A stretch of 64,000 nucleotides of DNA from Vicinamibacterales bacterium (GTDB taxonomy: Bacteria > Acidobacteriota > Vicinamibacteria > Vicinamibacterales > UBA8438), in assembly GCA_958296065.1 (NCBI GenBank), contig CATQHX010000002.1, positions 75,761 through 139,760 on the forward strand, given 5' to 3'. A program made the translations under genes and the position numbers. Shown in pieces: positions 45,825 to 54,972 of the stretch. The notes below the pieces were generated by a model. That model saw nothing but the letters and a program-made list of their open reading frames with translations. It searched no databases and was not told where the DNA came from. Every line of letters starts with the position of its first letter. The stretch's first letter is position 1.

Positions 45825-47771
45825 ATGAAATCCGTGCGAACGGCGTTGACGGCGTGCGGTGCCTTCGTTGCGGTCGCGTCGGGCTTGCCCGTCCCGGCGA
45901 CCGCCGCTCCCGCGGGAGAGCCAGCGGAGCAAGCCGCTACCTACAACGGACACATCGCTCCGATTCTGAACAGGCACTGCGTCTCGTGCCACCGCCCCGA
46001 CGCGGTCGCCCCGTTCAGCCTGTCGACATACGCGGATGTACGCGTCCGCGCCCGGTTGGTCGCGAGCGTCACGCGGCATCGAAACATGCCTCCGTGGAAG
46101 CCGGCGCCCGGCGTCGGGAGCTTCCTCGGCGAGCGGCGACTCAGCGAGGAGCAGATAGACCTCATCCAGCGCTGGGTCGCGGCGGGGGTTCCCGAGGGCG
46201 ACCCCGACGAGCCGCCCGAGCCGCCCGAGCCGCCGGCGTGGGTCGCCGGGTGGGTGCGCGGCGCGCCCGATCTCGTCGTCACCATGGATGCGCCCTACCT
46301 GCTGCCGGCGGAGGGCGAGGACGTCTACCGCAACTTCGTCGTACCGATTCCGACCACGCACCCGCGTTTCGTCAAGGCGATCGAGCTGAAGCCCGCCACC
46401 ACGCGCGGTATTCACCACGCCCGCATCCTGATGGACAGTTCCGGCTCGTCCCGTCGATTGGACGCCGCCGACCCTGTTGCCGGCTACGACGATCGCCACG
46501 TCGATCAGGCCCGGTTCCCGGAGGGTCACTTCCTCGGCTGGGCTCCGGGCACGGCCCCGAACAACGTCCCGGACCACCTGGCATGGCGTCTCGCACCGGG
46601 GACCGACCTCGTGCTCAAGACCCACCTGGTCCCGCGGGGAGAGCCGACGCCCGTCCGGGTCTCGGTCGGGTTCTTCTTCACGGACACGGTCCCGACGGCG
46701 GCTCCGGCCGTGGTGCAGCTCGGATCCCAGACCATCGACATTCCCGCCGGGGCGTCCGCCCATGTCGTGGAGGACCGCTACCGCCTGCCGGCCGACGTCG
46801 ATCTGCTGGCCGTCTATCCGCACGCGCACTTTCTGGCCCGGCAGGTGGAGGCCCACGCGATCCTGCCGGATGGGGCGTGGCGGCCGCTGATCCGGATAGA
46901 CGACTGGGACTTCGCGTGGCAGGACGAGTATCGCTACGTCGAACCGGTACGGTTGCCAGCAGGAACGGTGATCGGGATGCGCTTCGTGTTCGACAACTCC
47001 GCGCGCAACCCGAGAAACCCGAGCCGTCCCCCCGGCCGCGTGCGATTCGGTCCCCGGTCGACGGACGAGATGGCCGAGCTGATGCTGCAGGTGCTGCCGG
47101 TCGATCCGGCGAATCGTCCCGTCCTGGTCCGCGACGTGTCGCGGCATGTAGCACAGGTCGTGCTGGCCGGGTCCCGGCTTGCGCTCGCCGCCGCTCCCCG
47201 GAGTGCCGCGCTCCAGGAGCGCGTCGGCAACGATCTGTTCGCGGTCGGGCAGGTGAACGAAGCGATCCGGCACCTTGCGGCGGCGGTCCGCATCGCGCCG
47301 GAGCGTGCTTCCGCGCATTACCGGCTGGGAACGGCGCTGGCGACGATCGGGAGAACCGCCGCCGCGATGGACAGTTACCGGCGCGCGGTCGACCTGCGGC
47401 CCGACTTCGTCGCGGCGCATAACAACCTGGGTGGACTCCTGCATCTGTCCGGCGACCTCGAGGGCGCCGCGCGCCACTACCGGCGGACGTTGGCTCTGGA
47501 TCCGGCCCACGCGAACGCGCGGTTCAATCTGGGCAACATCCTGCTGGGCGCGGCGCGCTTCGCCGAGGCCGAGGCCGAGCTTCGTGGCACGCTCGCGGTA
47601 CGGCCCGAGTTCGCGGACGCGCATGTCGCCTTGGGTCGCGCGCTCGCCGGCCAGGGAAGGATCGAGGCGGGGGTCGAGGCGTATCGCGAGGCCCTGCGGC
47701 TGGAGCCGAACCTGACCGAGGTCCGGCGACTGCTCGACGACGCGCTCGGCCGGCTGTCCCGCGGCCGGTGA
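45825..47771 (+). CDS. Secreted copper-dependent monooxygenase-like protein with a c-haem motif and C-terminal TPRs
   Basis: A 648-residue exported protein. After the signal peptide, CVSCHRPDAVAPFSL and RNMPPWKP form a cytochrome-c/planctomycete-type haem region (~50-90). Residues ~150-430 match the PHM/DBM-like monooxygenase fold with copper-ligand candidates in TRGIHHARILMD, DLVLKTHLVPRG, VYPHAHFLARQVEAHA and a late Met (IGMRFVF). Residues ~455-640 are about five TPRs. It could oxidise peptidyl or small substrates using an electron delivered by the fused haem; that link is inference. It is transcribed towards the TPR/CRTAC1 unit. Confidence 0.78.
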   Translation: MKSVRTALTACGAFVAVASGLPVPATAAPAGEPAEQAATYNGHIAPILNRHCVSCHRPDAVAPFSLSTYADVRVRARLVASVTRHRNMPPWKPAPGVGSFLGERRLSEEQIDLIQRWVAAGVPEGDPDEPPEPPEPPAWVAGWVRGAPDLVVTMDAPYLLPAEGEDVYRNFVVPIPTTHPRFVKAIELKPATTRGIHHARILMDSSGSSRRLDAADPVAGYDDRHVDQARFPEGHFLGWAPGTAPNNVPDHLAWRLAPGTDLVLKTHLVPRGEPTPVRVSVGFFFTDTVPTAAPAVVQLGSQTIDIPAGASAHVVEDRYRLPADVDLLAVYPHAHFLARQVEAHAILPDGAWRPLIRIDDWDFAWQDEYRYVEPVRLPAGTVIGMRFVFDNSARNPRNPSRPPGRVRFGPRSTDEMAELMLQVLPVDPANRPVLVRDVSRHVAQVVLAGSRLALAAAPRSAALQERVGNDLFAVGQVNEAIRHLAAAVRIAPERASAHYRLGTALATIGRTAAAMDSYRRAVDLRPDFVAAHNNLGGLLHLSGDLEGAARHYRRTLALDPAHANARFNLGNILLGAARFAEAEAELRGTLAVRPEFADAHVALGRALAGQGRIEAGVEAYREALRLEPNLTEVRRLLDDALGRLSRGR

Positions 47772-47810
47772 GCGCCCGCGGAAGGCGGCGACCTGGGGGC
47801 ATGCGCGCGG

Positions 47811-49511
47811 TCAGGGCAGCTCTGCCCGGGTGAACGGCGTCCGCGACGGGCGGCCCGCCTCGTACAGCGCGAGGTTGCCCGTCATCCGCTCCACCGCCTC
47901 GGCCAGGCCGCCCCGGCGGGCGGCCTCCAGAATGTCGCGCTGCACCGCCGCCGCCTGGGAGTACAGCCCCAGCTCCGCGAGCGCCATCGCCGTCGTCTCG
48001 CCCAACGAGAGGTCCGGCGCCTCCGCCAGCAGTGGTTCGAGCAGGGCCATCGCCCGTTCGCCGTCACGCAACCGGTCGTCCGGCGCGCTGGCCAGGATGC
48101 GCGCGAGCGCGTGCTGGAACATCCGATCCTCGGGGTTCGCGTCGAGGCCCCGTTCGAGGCGATCGAGGGCTGCGTCGTAGCGCTCCATGCGGACGTAGGC
48201 CATGGCGGCGCTGTAGACGGCCTCCTGCCGGCTCGGGTCCAGCGCCAGGATCCGATCGTAGTGGGAGACGGCCTCCTCCGGCCGCCCGGCGCGGGCCAGC
48301 GCTTCCGCAAGCTGCACGCGCGCCTGGATGTAGGCCGGGTCGTGCTCCAGAACGGTCGAGAAATGCTCGATCGCCTCCAGGTGCCGTCCCTGGTCGGCGA
48401 GGACGACGGCGAGACTGAACTGCGCCTCGGTGTGCTCGGGCGTCGTCCGGACCACGCGCTCGAACTGCTGTGTGGCGCCGGCGATGTCGCCCAACTGGAA
48501 CAGCGCGACGCCGAGCCGCTGCCGGAGGGAGGGATCGTGCGGATCGAGATCCAGGCCGCGGCGGAACAGATCCGCCGCCGCGCGGTAGTTGCCGGCGTCG
48601 AGCGCCCGGCCGCCCCGGATGTTGTAGGCGTTCGCGCTCTCGAGCAGCTCGTCGAGTTCCTGCCGTAGCGGATCCGGCGGCACGGCCTCCACGTCCCCTT
48701 GAAGCTGCAGGTGCGCCTCGGCCCGTTCCGTGTCGCCGAGTCCCCGGTAGGCCAGCGCGAGCTGGTAGTGCACCGCGTTCGCCCACGGGGCGGCGGCCAG
48801 ACCCTGTTCGAATCGCGCCACCGCATCCGCGTATTCCCGGCGGGCAAGGGCGACGCGCCCCAGGCCCACCAGCGCCGCCGGCGCGTCCGGGTGGCGTTCG
48901 ACGGCCTGGCTGTACATCCGCTCCGCCGCGTCGAGCTCGCCCGCTGTAAAGAGCACGTTGGCAAGTAACACGCGCGCCGCCAGATCGTCCGGCCGCAGCT
49001 CGACCGCCCGCCGGTACGACGCCGCGGACGCCTCGAGGTCCCCGTTCGCTTCGTGGACCCGTCCGAGGTAGTAGGGCCACCGAACGTCGTCGGGCAGCAG
49101 CGTCCGGGCGTTCCGCAGGCTCGCCTCGGCCGCGTCGACGTAGGTGGCCGCCAGCAACAGCATGCCGAGCCGGCCGTAGGCATCGCCGAGCGCCTCGGGC
49201 TCGGTCGCCGCCGCCTCCAGGCGCACGCGGACCGCCGTCCGGTAGGTGCGCATCTGCTCGGCCACCGGCTCGGCCATCTGTTCGTAGTCCGGCATGGCGA
49301 CGGGAAGCAGTCCCTGTCCTTCCGGCGGAAGCAGCACCGCATCGATCGCCGGGGAGGACGCCGCCTCGGACCCGGCCGGCGCAGCGGCGCCGCCGTCCGC
49401 GCCGCTGCCACAGCCGGCGCTCAGGATACCGACAAGACAGAGGGCCCAGGACGCTCGCGCGCCGGGACGCCGGCGTCGACGGTCGCGGTCGGTGCGCCGG
49501 TGGAAGGTCAT
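47811..49511 (-). CDS. TPR lipoprotein A (second cassette of the duplicated CRTAC1-TPR unit)
   Basis: A 566-residue protein. The N-terminus has a basic stretch, a hydrophobic core and the lipobox LSAGC, so it is likely lipid-anchored. The body consists of about ten tetratricopeptide repeats (for example DVRWPYYLGRVHEANGDLEA and PAALVGLGRVALARREYADA). The ATG overlaps the stop of the CRTAC1 gene upstream by four bases. TPR lipoproteins act as periplasmic scaffolds; here the obvious partner is the CRTAC1 protein. Its closest relative in the window is the product of 51413-53125, with the same repeat order. Confidence 0.82.
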   Translation of the reverse strand: MTFHRRTDRDRRRRRPGARASWALCLVGILSAGCGSGADGGAAAPAGSEAASSPAIDAVLLPPEGQGLLPVAMPDYEQMAEPVAEQMRTYRTAVRVRLEAAATEPEALGDAYGRLGMLLLAATYVDAAEASLRNARTLLPDDVRWPYYLGRVHEANGDLEASAASYRRAVELRPDDLAARVLLANVLFTAGELDAAERMYSQAVERHPDAPAALVGLGRVALARREYADAVARFEQGLAAAPWANAVHYQLALAYRGLGDTERAEAHLQLQGDVEAVPPDPLRQELDELLESANAYNIRGGRALDAGNYRAAADLFRRGLDLDPHDPSLRQRLGVALFQLGDIAGATQQFERVVRTTPEHTEAQFSLAVVLADQGRHLEAIEHFSTVLEHDPAYIQARVQLAEALARAGRPEEAVSHYDRILALDPSRQEAVYSAAMAYVRMERYDAALDRLERGLDANPEDRMFQHALARILASAPDDRLRDGERAMALLEPLLAEAPDLSLGETTAMALAELGLYSQAAAVQRDILEAARRGGLAEAVERMTGNLALYEAGRPSRTPFTRAELP

Positions 49512-51370
49512 CGTGCCGCCTCCGGGAGATGTCGTCCCTGCCCCTCGATCAGAGTGGTGTAGCGATCGATCGCTACGTCGTCCCACGCCTCGGTACGTCC
49601 GCTCGGCCAGCGTACCTCCACGTTCGGCGCCGCGGTCGACTCGCCGAGACCGATCAGCACGCGCGGGTCGTTGGCCGATGCGTAGCTCCCGTCGCTGCGT
49701 GCGCGCCGCCAGCGCGTCGGCTCGTCTTCGCGGATAACGGCCACCCGGGCGCCCAGCATGTCCCGCCCGTGCCCGGAGGGGGAGTCCTTGCTGCTCCCCA
49801 CCAGCCGCAACCCCAGCCAGTGCCTGCGGTTGCCGACCGTATTGACGAGCAGTCGCGCGGGACCGGAGTTGTTCCCGACCAGGACGTCGACGTCCCCGTC
49901 GTTGTCGATGTCGCCGAACGCGGCGCCGCGACTCACTTCTGACAGCTCGAACACCGCCCCGGCACGATCCGTGACGTCTTCGAAGCGCCCGTGGCCCAGA
50001 TTGCGGAACAGCCGGTTGCGCTGGCCGTACGGGAACGGGTCGTCGTCGCGTCCGTCCACCGCCACCACCGTTCCGTTGACCGCCATGACGTCGAGCCGGC
50101 CGTCGTTGTCGAAATCGAACCAGGCGGAGCCCCAGCCGGTGTAGGGCAGGCTGCCCGGACCGAGCCGGGACGACGCGCTCTCGTCCTGGAACATCCCGGA
50201 CCCGTTGTTGACGTAGAGGTTGTTCCCCTCGGTCGTTAGGTGCGTCATGAACAGGTCTTCGTCGCCGTCGTCGTCGAAGTCGCCGGCATCCACGCCCATG
50301 CCGGCCTCGGGGGTGCCAAGGCCGCTGAGGGCCGCGCCCGAGAGGAGGGCGGCGTCGGTCAGCGTGCCGTCCCGCTGGTTGAGCCAGAGGAGGTTCTCGG
50401 TGCCGTCGTTGGCCACGTAGACATCGAGCCAGCCGTCGCCGTCGAAGTCGGCGGTGGCCACGCCCAGTGCCGGTCCGAATCGTCCCAGCGTGGCGCGCGA
50501 GACCCCGCCGGTATTGGCGTGCCGGAGCGCCGTCGGGGTGACGTCGTCGAACGTACCGTTCCCCAGGTTCCGATAGAGGCGGTCGGGCAGCCCGCCGTAC
50601 GTCTCCGGGGGGCAATAGTCACGCGCCCCCGCCGTGTTGGGGCACTCGGTACGGTCGTCCAGGTCGTAGTCGACATTGTTGCCTACGTACAGGTCCAGCC
50701 AGCCGTCCCGGTCGTAGTCGACGAACGCCGCCGAAACGCCGAATGCGCCCCGCGCCTCGATGCCGGCTCCGTCCGACACCGCGGTGAACGTCCCGTCGCC
50801 GCCGTTGCGAAAGAGCCGATCCGACTCGAAGCTCGTCACGAACAGATCGACCCACCCGTCGTTGTCGATGTCGCCCGCCGCGACTCCGAAACCGTATCCG
50901 TCGGCGGTCAGGCCGCTTTGCTCGGTCACGTCGACGAAGCGCCACGATCGATTCCCGTCCGCACCGATCTCGAGGTCGTTGCGGTAGAGCCGCCCCGTCG
51001 GAGGGCTCGCGGACGTGGGCGGCAGGAGGGCATCGGCGACGCTCGCGTCCGGTCCGAGCATGCGGCCCTGCACCAGAAACACATCCAGATCGCCGTCGTT
51101 GTCGTAGTCGAGCAGGCCGACGCCCGGGGGCAGGATCTCCGGGTAGTAGAAGTGTCCCGACGCGCCGTTGAAATGCACGAAGTCCAGGTTCAGCGCGGCC
51201 GCGCGCTCGACGAACCACGCCGAGCCGACCGAATCCATCGAGTTCCCGCCGGTAACCTCCGATGGGCCGTTCCCACCCGAGCTCGTCCGGGAAGCAGGGT
51301 CCGCGGCGCACCCGCCGAAGACCGCTGCAATCAACACGATGCGGATGGCGCCGTTCACCATGCGATTCAT
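49508..51370 (-). CDS. CRTAC1-family FG-GAP/VCBS lipoprotein with ASPIC/UnbV C-terminus, copy A
   Basis: A 620-residue protein. The signal IRIVLIAAVFGGC is a lipobox, so membrane anchoring is likely. The body is a seven-bladed integrin-alpha-like propeller with repeated Ca-binding loops (LLDYDNDGDLDVFLVQG, GDIDNDGWVDLFVTSF, ADFDGDGWLDVYVANDG, FDFDNDGRLDVMAVNG). The C-terminal ASPIC/UnbV module is visible as RDMLGARVAVI and NVEVRWPSGRTEAWDD. The same layout and nearly the same phrases recur in 53122-54912, so the two are tandem paralogues. The ATG at 51370 is preferred; upstream residues are not signal-like. Confidence 0.88.
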   Translation of the reverse strand: MNRMVNGAIRIVLIAAVFGGCAADPASRTSSGGNGPSEVTGGNSMDSVGSAWFVERAAALNLDFVHFNGASGHFYYPEILPPGVGLLDYDNDGDLDVFLVQGRMLGPDASVADALLPPTSASPPTGRLYRNDLEIGADGNRSWRFVDVTEQSGLTADGYGFGVAAGDIDNDGWVDLFVTSFESDRLFRNGGDGTFTAVSDGAGIEARGAFGVSAAFVDYDRDGWLDLYVGNNVDYDLDDRTECPNTAGARDYCPPETYGGLPDRLYRNLGNGTFDDVTPTALRHANTGGVSRATLGRFGPALGVATADFDGDGWLDVYVANDGTENLLWLNQRDGTLTDAALLSGAALSGLGTPEAGMGVDAGDFDDDGDEDLFMTHLTTEGNNLYVNNGSGMFQDESASSRLGPGSLPYTGWGSAWFDFDNDGRLDVMAVNGTVVAVDGRDDDPFPYGQRNRLFRNLGHGRFEDVTDRAGAVFELSEVSRGAAFGDIDNDGDVDVLVGNNSGPARLLVNTVGNRRHWLGLRLVGSSKDSPSGHGRDMLGARVAVIREDEPTRWRRARSDGSYASANDPRVLIGLGESTAAPNVEVRWPSGRTEAWDDVAIDRYTTLIEGQGRHLPEAAR

Positions 51371-51412
51371 GATATTGCCCGGCGGGCGCTGTGCATTTCC
51401 GCGCACGCAACC

Positions 51413-53125
51413 TCAGCGGATTGCACCGGCCGAGCGTTCCAGAAACGGATCGAACTCGACGGGATCGTCACTGCGCCATGGCAGACCGCGTTCGTAGCGC
51501 GTCAGTTTCTCCCGCATGTCCGGTACGAGGTCCGAGCGCCTCCCGCGCATGGCCCGCTCGATAGCGCCCCGCTGCCATCGGGCCGCCTCGCCGAAGCGCC
51601 CCGTTTCCGCGAGCGTCATCGCCATGGACTCGCCCAGGTCGAGGCTTCGCGCCGCCTCCGGAAGCGCTTCCATGAGCGCGAGCGCACGGGTGCCGTCCCT
51701 GACCCCCGGGTCGGTCGCGCCGCTGAGGAGACGGGCCAGCGCGTGGGCGAAGAAAGGCTGGTCCGGATAGGCCGCCATCCCCTCCATGAACCGGTCCCGC
51801 GCGTGGGCGTGGCGGCCGAGGCGGACGAGCGTGATGGCGTGACCGAACGGCGCCTCCTCGATCCGCGGGTCGCCCGCCGCGCCCTGCTCCATGAGCATCT
51901 CGTACTCCACAAGCGCTTGCTCGAAGCGGCCCTCCCGGCGCAGGAGGCCGGCCAGGGCGAGCCGCGCTTCGATGTAGGCGGGTTCGTGCCGCACGGCCGC
52001 CTCGAATCGCTCGATTGCCTCCGGGCGGCGGCCCGCGCCTTCCAGCAGCACGCCCAGGCTGAAGTGCGCCAGCGCAAAGCCGGGCGCGGTCTGCAGGGTC
52101 CGCTCGAACTCGGCGAACGCCCCGCCCGCGTCTCCCATCTGGAACAGTGCCGTGCCGAGCCGGTGCCGCAGGGTCGGGTCGGCAGGCTCCAGGACGAGTC
52201 CCCGCCTGAAGTACTCGGAGGCCGTGACCCAGTCGCGTCGGCTGAGCGCTCGATTTCCCCTCCGTTCGTAGGCCCGGGGACTCTCGATCAGCGTGTCGAG
52301 CTCTTCCATCAGCGGATCCTCGGCAAGGATTGCAACGTCCGCGCGCTGCCGCATGTGTGCCTCGGCCCGATCGAGCCGGCCGAGGCCCCGGTAGGCGAGC
52401 GCCAGAGGATAGTGGACGCCGACGGCCGTCTGCCCGCTGAGCCGCAGTCCCTCCTCCAGGAATTCCACGGCGCGGGCGTAGTCGTTGGCCGCGAGCGCGG
52501 CGCGACCGATGCCGACGTGGGCGACGACCGAGTCGGGCTGCATGGCGAGCTGCGTCCTGAACAGCGGTTCCGCCTCCGCGGGTTGTCCCGCCAGGAGGTG
52601 CACCTCGCCCAGCCACAGCAGGGTCAGCGCGTCTTCCGGCCGAATGCGCAGGACCTCGTTGAAGGCGGCGACGGAATCGTCCAGCGCGCCGGTCGTCCTG
52701 TAGAGATGCCCGAGATAGTACGGCCAGCGTGCGTCGTCCGGCGCCAGCGTCTGCGCTCGCCGCAGATGCGGCTCGGCCGCGTCGTGCAGCGCGGCGGCCA
52801 TCAGCAGCTTCCCCATGTCGCCGTAGGCGTCGGCCCGCCTTCCCGCGTTCGCGGTCGGGGTCTGCACGATCGCCATCAGCGACGCGTGCTGGGCGCGCAC
52901 CTGCTCCCTCACGAATACGTCGGCGGCGGACAGGTCCGGCAAGGCGGCGGTCGGCGCGGCCTCGCTCTCCGCATCCGGGCTGCCTCCGCCGCATGCGCCG
53001 GCGGCGGCCGCGAACCAGAACAGCAGCGCGACGCGCATGACCGCCGTGCCTCCGCCGGCGAGACCCGCGCAGCCGGGGCGCCGCTCGAGTGCAGCGGGGC
53101 GTTTGCCACGGACCCCTGGCCTCAT
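51413..53125 (-). CDS. TPR protein B (first cassette of the duplicated CRTAC1-TPR unit)
   Basis: A 570-residue TPR protein paralogous to 47811-49511; both share phrases such as DARWPYYLGHLYRTTGALDD and HYPLALAYRGLGRLDRAEAH. From the ATG at 53125, which overlaps the CRTAC1-B stop by four bases (ATGA), it has a ~29-residue leader before MRVALLFWFAAAAGACGGG. That second segment, from the ATG at 53038, is a lipoprotein signal of its own and may be the true start. It is probably a periplasmic partner of the CRTAC1 protein. Confidence 0.8.
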   Translation of the reverse strand: MRPGVRGKRPAALERRPGCAGLAGGGTAVMRVALLFWFAAAAGACGGGSPDAESEAAPTAALPDLSAADVFVREQVRAQHASLMAIVQTPTANAGRRADAYGDMGKLLMAAALHDAAEPHLRRAQTLAPDDARWPYYLGHLYRTTGALDDSVAAFNEVLRIRPEDALTLLWLGEVHLLAGQPAEAEPLFRTQLAMQPDSVVAHVGIGRAALAANDYARAVEFLEEGLRLSGQTAVGVHYPLALAYRGLGRLDRAEAHMRQRADVAILAEDPLMEELDTLIESPRAYERRGNRALSRRDWVTASEYFRRGLVLEPADPTLRHRLGTALFQMGDAGGAFAEFERTLQTAPGFALAHFSLGVLLEGAGRRPEAIERFEAAVRHEPAYIEARLALAGLLRREGRFEQALVEYEMLMEQGAAGDPRIEEAPFGHAITLVRLGRHAHARDRFMEGMAAYPDQPFFAHALARLLSGATDPGVRDGTRALALMEALPEAARSLDLGESMAMTLAETGRFGEAARWQRGAIERAMRGRRSDLVPDMREKLTRYERGLPWRSDDPVEFDPFLERSAGAIR

Positions 53126-54912
53126 GGGACCGTCCCCGTTCCTTCGGCCAGCGTCGTGTAGCCGTCGATGGGCAGGTCGTGCCATTCCTCGACCCGTCCG
53201 CTCGGCCAGAGAACGCGTACGAGCGGGGCCTGCGCCGACCGGCCAAGTCCGATCAGTACCCGGGGATCGTGCGCCGAGGCGTAGCTGCCGTCCGTGCGAA
53301 CGTGCCGCCAGATCGCTTCGCCGCCTCGCAGGACGGCGACGCGCGCGCCGAGCATGTCGCGTTGCGCATCACGCCCGGTGAGCCTCAGACCCAGCCAGTG
53401 GTTGCGGTCTCCCACCTCGTTGACGAAGAGGCGCGCCCGCCCGGTGTTGTTCGAAACGACCACGTCGGTGTCGCCGTCGTTGTCGATGTCCCCGAAAGCG
53501 GCGCCGCGGCTGATTTCCGAAAGGCGCAGGGCCGCGCCGGCGCTGTCGGTGACGTCCTCGAACCGTCCGTTGCGCAGATTGCGGAAGAGCAGATTGGTTT
53601 CGTCGTACGGGAACGGATGGTCGCCGCGCCCGTCGATCGCCTCGATCGCGCCGTTGACCGCCAGCAGGTCGAGCCAGCCGTCGTTGTCGAAGTCGAACCA
53701 CGCGGCGCCGAAGCCGGTGCGCCCGTGACTTGCCGGCCCCAGGCCGGTCCGGATGCTCACGTCCTCGAAGAACGCGGCGCCGTCGTTCTCGTAGAGGTTG
53801 TTCCCTTCGTTCGGCAGGTGGGTCATGAACAGATCGAAGTCCCCGTCGTTGTCGAAGTCGCCGGCGTCGACGCCCATGCTTGCCTCCGCCACGCCGTCTC
53901 CGCTCAGCGCCGCCCCGGACAGCAGGCCGCCGTCCCTGAACGTGCCGTCGCCCCGGTTCATCCACAGCAGGTTCGCGTGCACGTCGTTGGCGACATAGAT
54001 GTCGAGCCAGCCGTCGCCATCGAAGTCGGCGGTGGACACGCCGAGCGCGGGACCGAACGCGGCTCCGGAGAGCGCGGTCGCGGTCTCGTCCGTGAACCGG
54101 CCGTCGCCGCGGTTCCGGTAGAGCCGGTCGGCCTGTGGCGCGTAGACCTCCGGGGTGCAGTAGTCCCGCCGGCCCGCCAGGCCGGTGCACGGGCGGTCCG
54201 TCTCGATGCTGTACTGCACGTAGTTGCCGACGTAGAGATCCAGCCAGCCGTCGCGGTCGTAGTCGACGAAGGCAGCCGATACGCTCCAGCCGCCGCCCAC
54301 GGCGCCACTCGATTCCGACACGTCCGTGAAGGTACCGTCGCAGTTGTTGCGGAACAGTTGATTCGGGCCCAGGTTCGTCAGGTACAGGTCCGTGCAGCCG
54401 TCGTTGGTGACGTCGGCGGCCGCCACCCCCATGCCGTAGCCGGGGGCGTCGATCCCGCTCCGTTCGGTCACATCGCTGAAGCGCACCGATCGCGTTCCGT
54501 CGGCTTCCACGCGCAGGTCGTTCCGGAAGAGCCGGCCTCCCGGCTCGCTGGCAGCGGCGTTCGCGGCCGGCATGCCGCCGTTCCGCACGGAGCCGTCGCC
54601 GAGCATGCGTCCCTGCACGAGGTAGACGTCCAGGTCGCCGTCGTTGTCGTAGTCGAGCAGACCGGCCCCGGCCGGGATCAACTCCGGGAAGTAGTAGCGG
54701 CCCGACATGCCGTTGGTGTGAGTGAAGTCGAGCCCCGCGTCAACGGCGCGCTCGGTGAGCCAGGCAACCTCGGCGCCTGCGTCCGATTCGCCGGCCCCGC
54801 CGGCCTCCGAGGCCGGAATTGCGCCGGACTCCCCCGCGGTGCCCGTGGGGGTGCCGCCGCAACAAACGCTCGTTGCGAGGGTCAGCGGGATGAGGGCCAG
54901 AGTGAGCTTCAC
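53122..54912 (-). CDS. CRTAC1-family FG-GAP/VCBS lipoprotein with ASPIC/UnbV C-terminus, copy B
   Basis: A 596-residue protein starting with GTG and a lipoprotein-like signal (LALIPLTLATSVCCGG). The propeller repeats LLDYDNDGDLDVYLVQGRML, ADVTNDGCTDLYLTNLG and FVDYDRDGWLDLYVGNYV, plus the C-terminal RDMLGARVAVLRGG and VRVLWPSGRVEEWHDL, define the family. Its blade order matches copy A, including the DYCTPEVYAPQADRLYRN segment. It lies 60 bases after the TonB receptor gene and probably works with it at the outer membrane. Confidence 0.88.
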   Translation of the reverse strand: MKLTLALIPLTLATSVCCGGTPTGTAGESGAIPASEAGGAGESDAGAEVAWLTERAVDAGLDFTHTNGMSGRYYFPELIPAGAGLLDYDNDGDLDVYLVQGRMLGDGSVRNGGMPAANAAASEPGGRLFRNDLRVEADGTRSVRFSDVTERSGIDAPGYGMGVAAADVTNDGCTDLYLTNLGPNQLFRNNCDGTFTDVSESSGAVGGGWSVSAAFVDYDRDGWLDLYVGNYVQYSIETDRPCTGLAGRRDYCTPEVYAPQADRLYRNRGDGRFTDETATALSGAAFGPALGVSTADFDGDGWLDIYVANDVHANLLWMNRGDGTFRDGGLLSGAALSGDGVAEASMGVDAGDFDNDGDFDLFMTHLPNEGNNLYENDGAAFFEDVSIRTGLGPASHGRTGFGAAWFDFDNDGWLDLLAVNGAIEAIDGRGDHPFPYDETNLLFRNLRNGRFEDVTDSAGAALRLSEISRGAAFGDIDNDGDTDVVVSNNTGRARLFVNEVGDRNHWLGLRLTGRDAQRDMLGARVAVLRGGEAIWRHVRTDGSYASAHDPRVLIGLGRSAQAPLVRVLWPSGRVEEWHDLPIDGYTTLAEGTGTVP

Positions 54913-54972
54913 TGGAGAGGAGTCCCGGACGGTCCGTGCCGAGTCGGACCGCCCGGGACCGGATGCGCGCGT

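Noticed and set aside
49512..50615. In-frame upstream extension of the TPR-A gene
   Set aside because: The frame runs inside CRTAC1-A in another frame and is Arg/Gly-rich; the true start is the ATG at 49511 followed by a lipoprotein signal.
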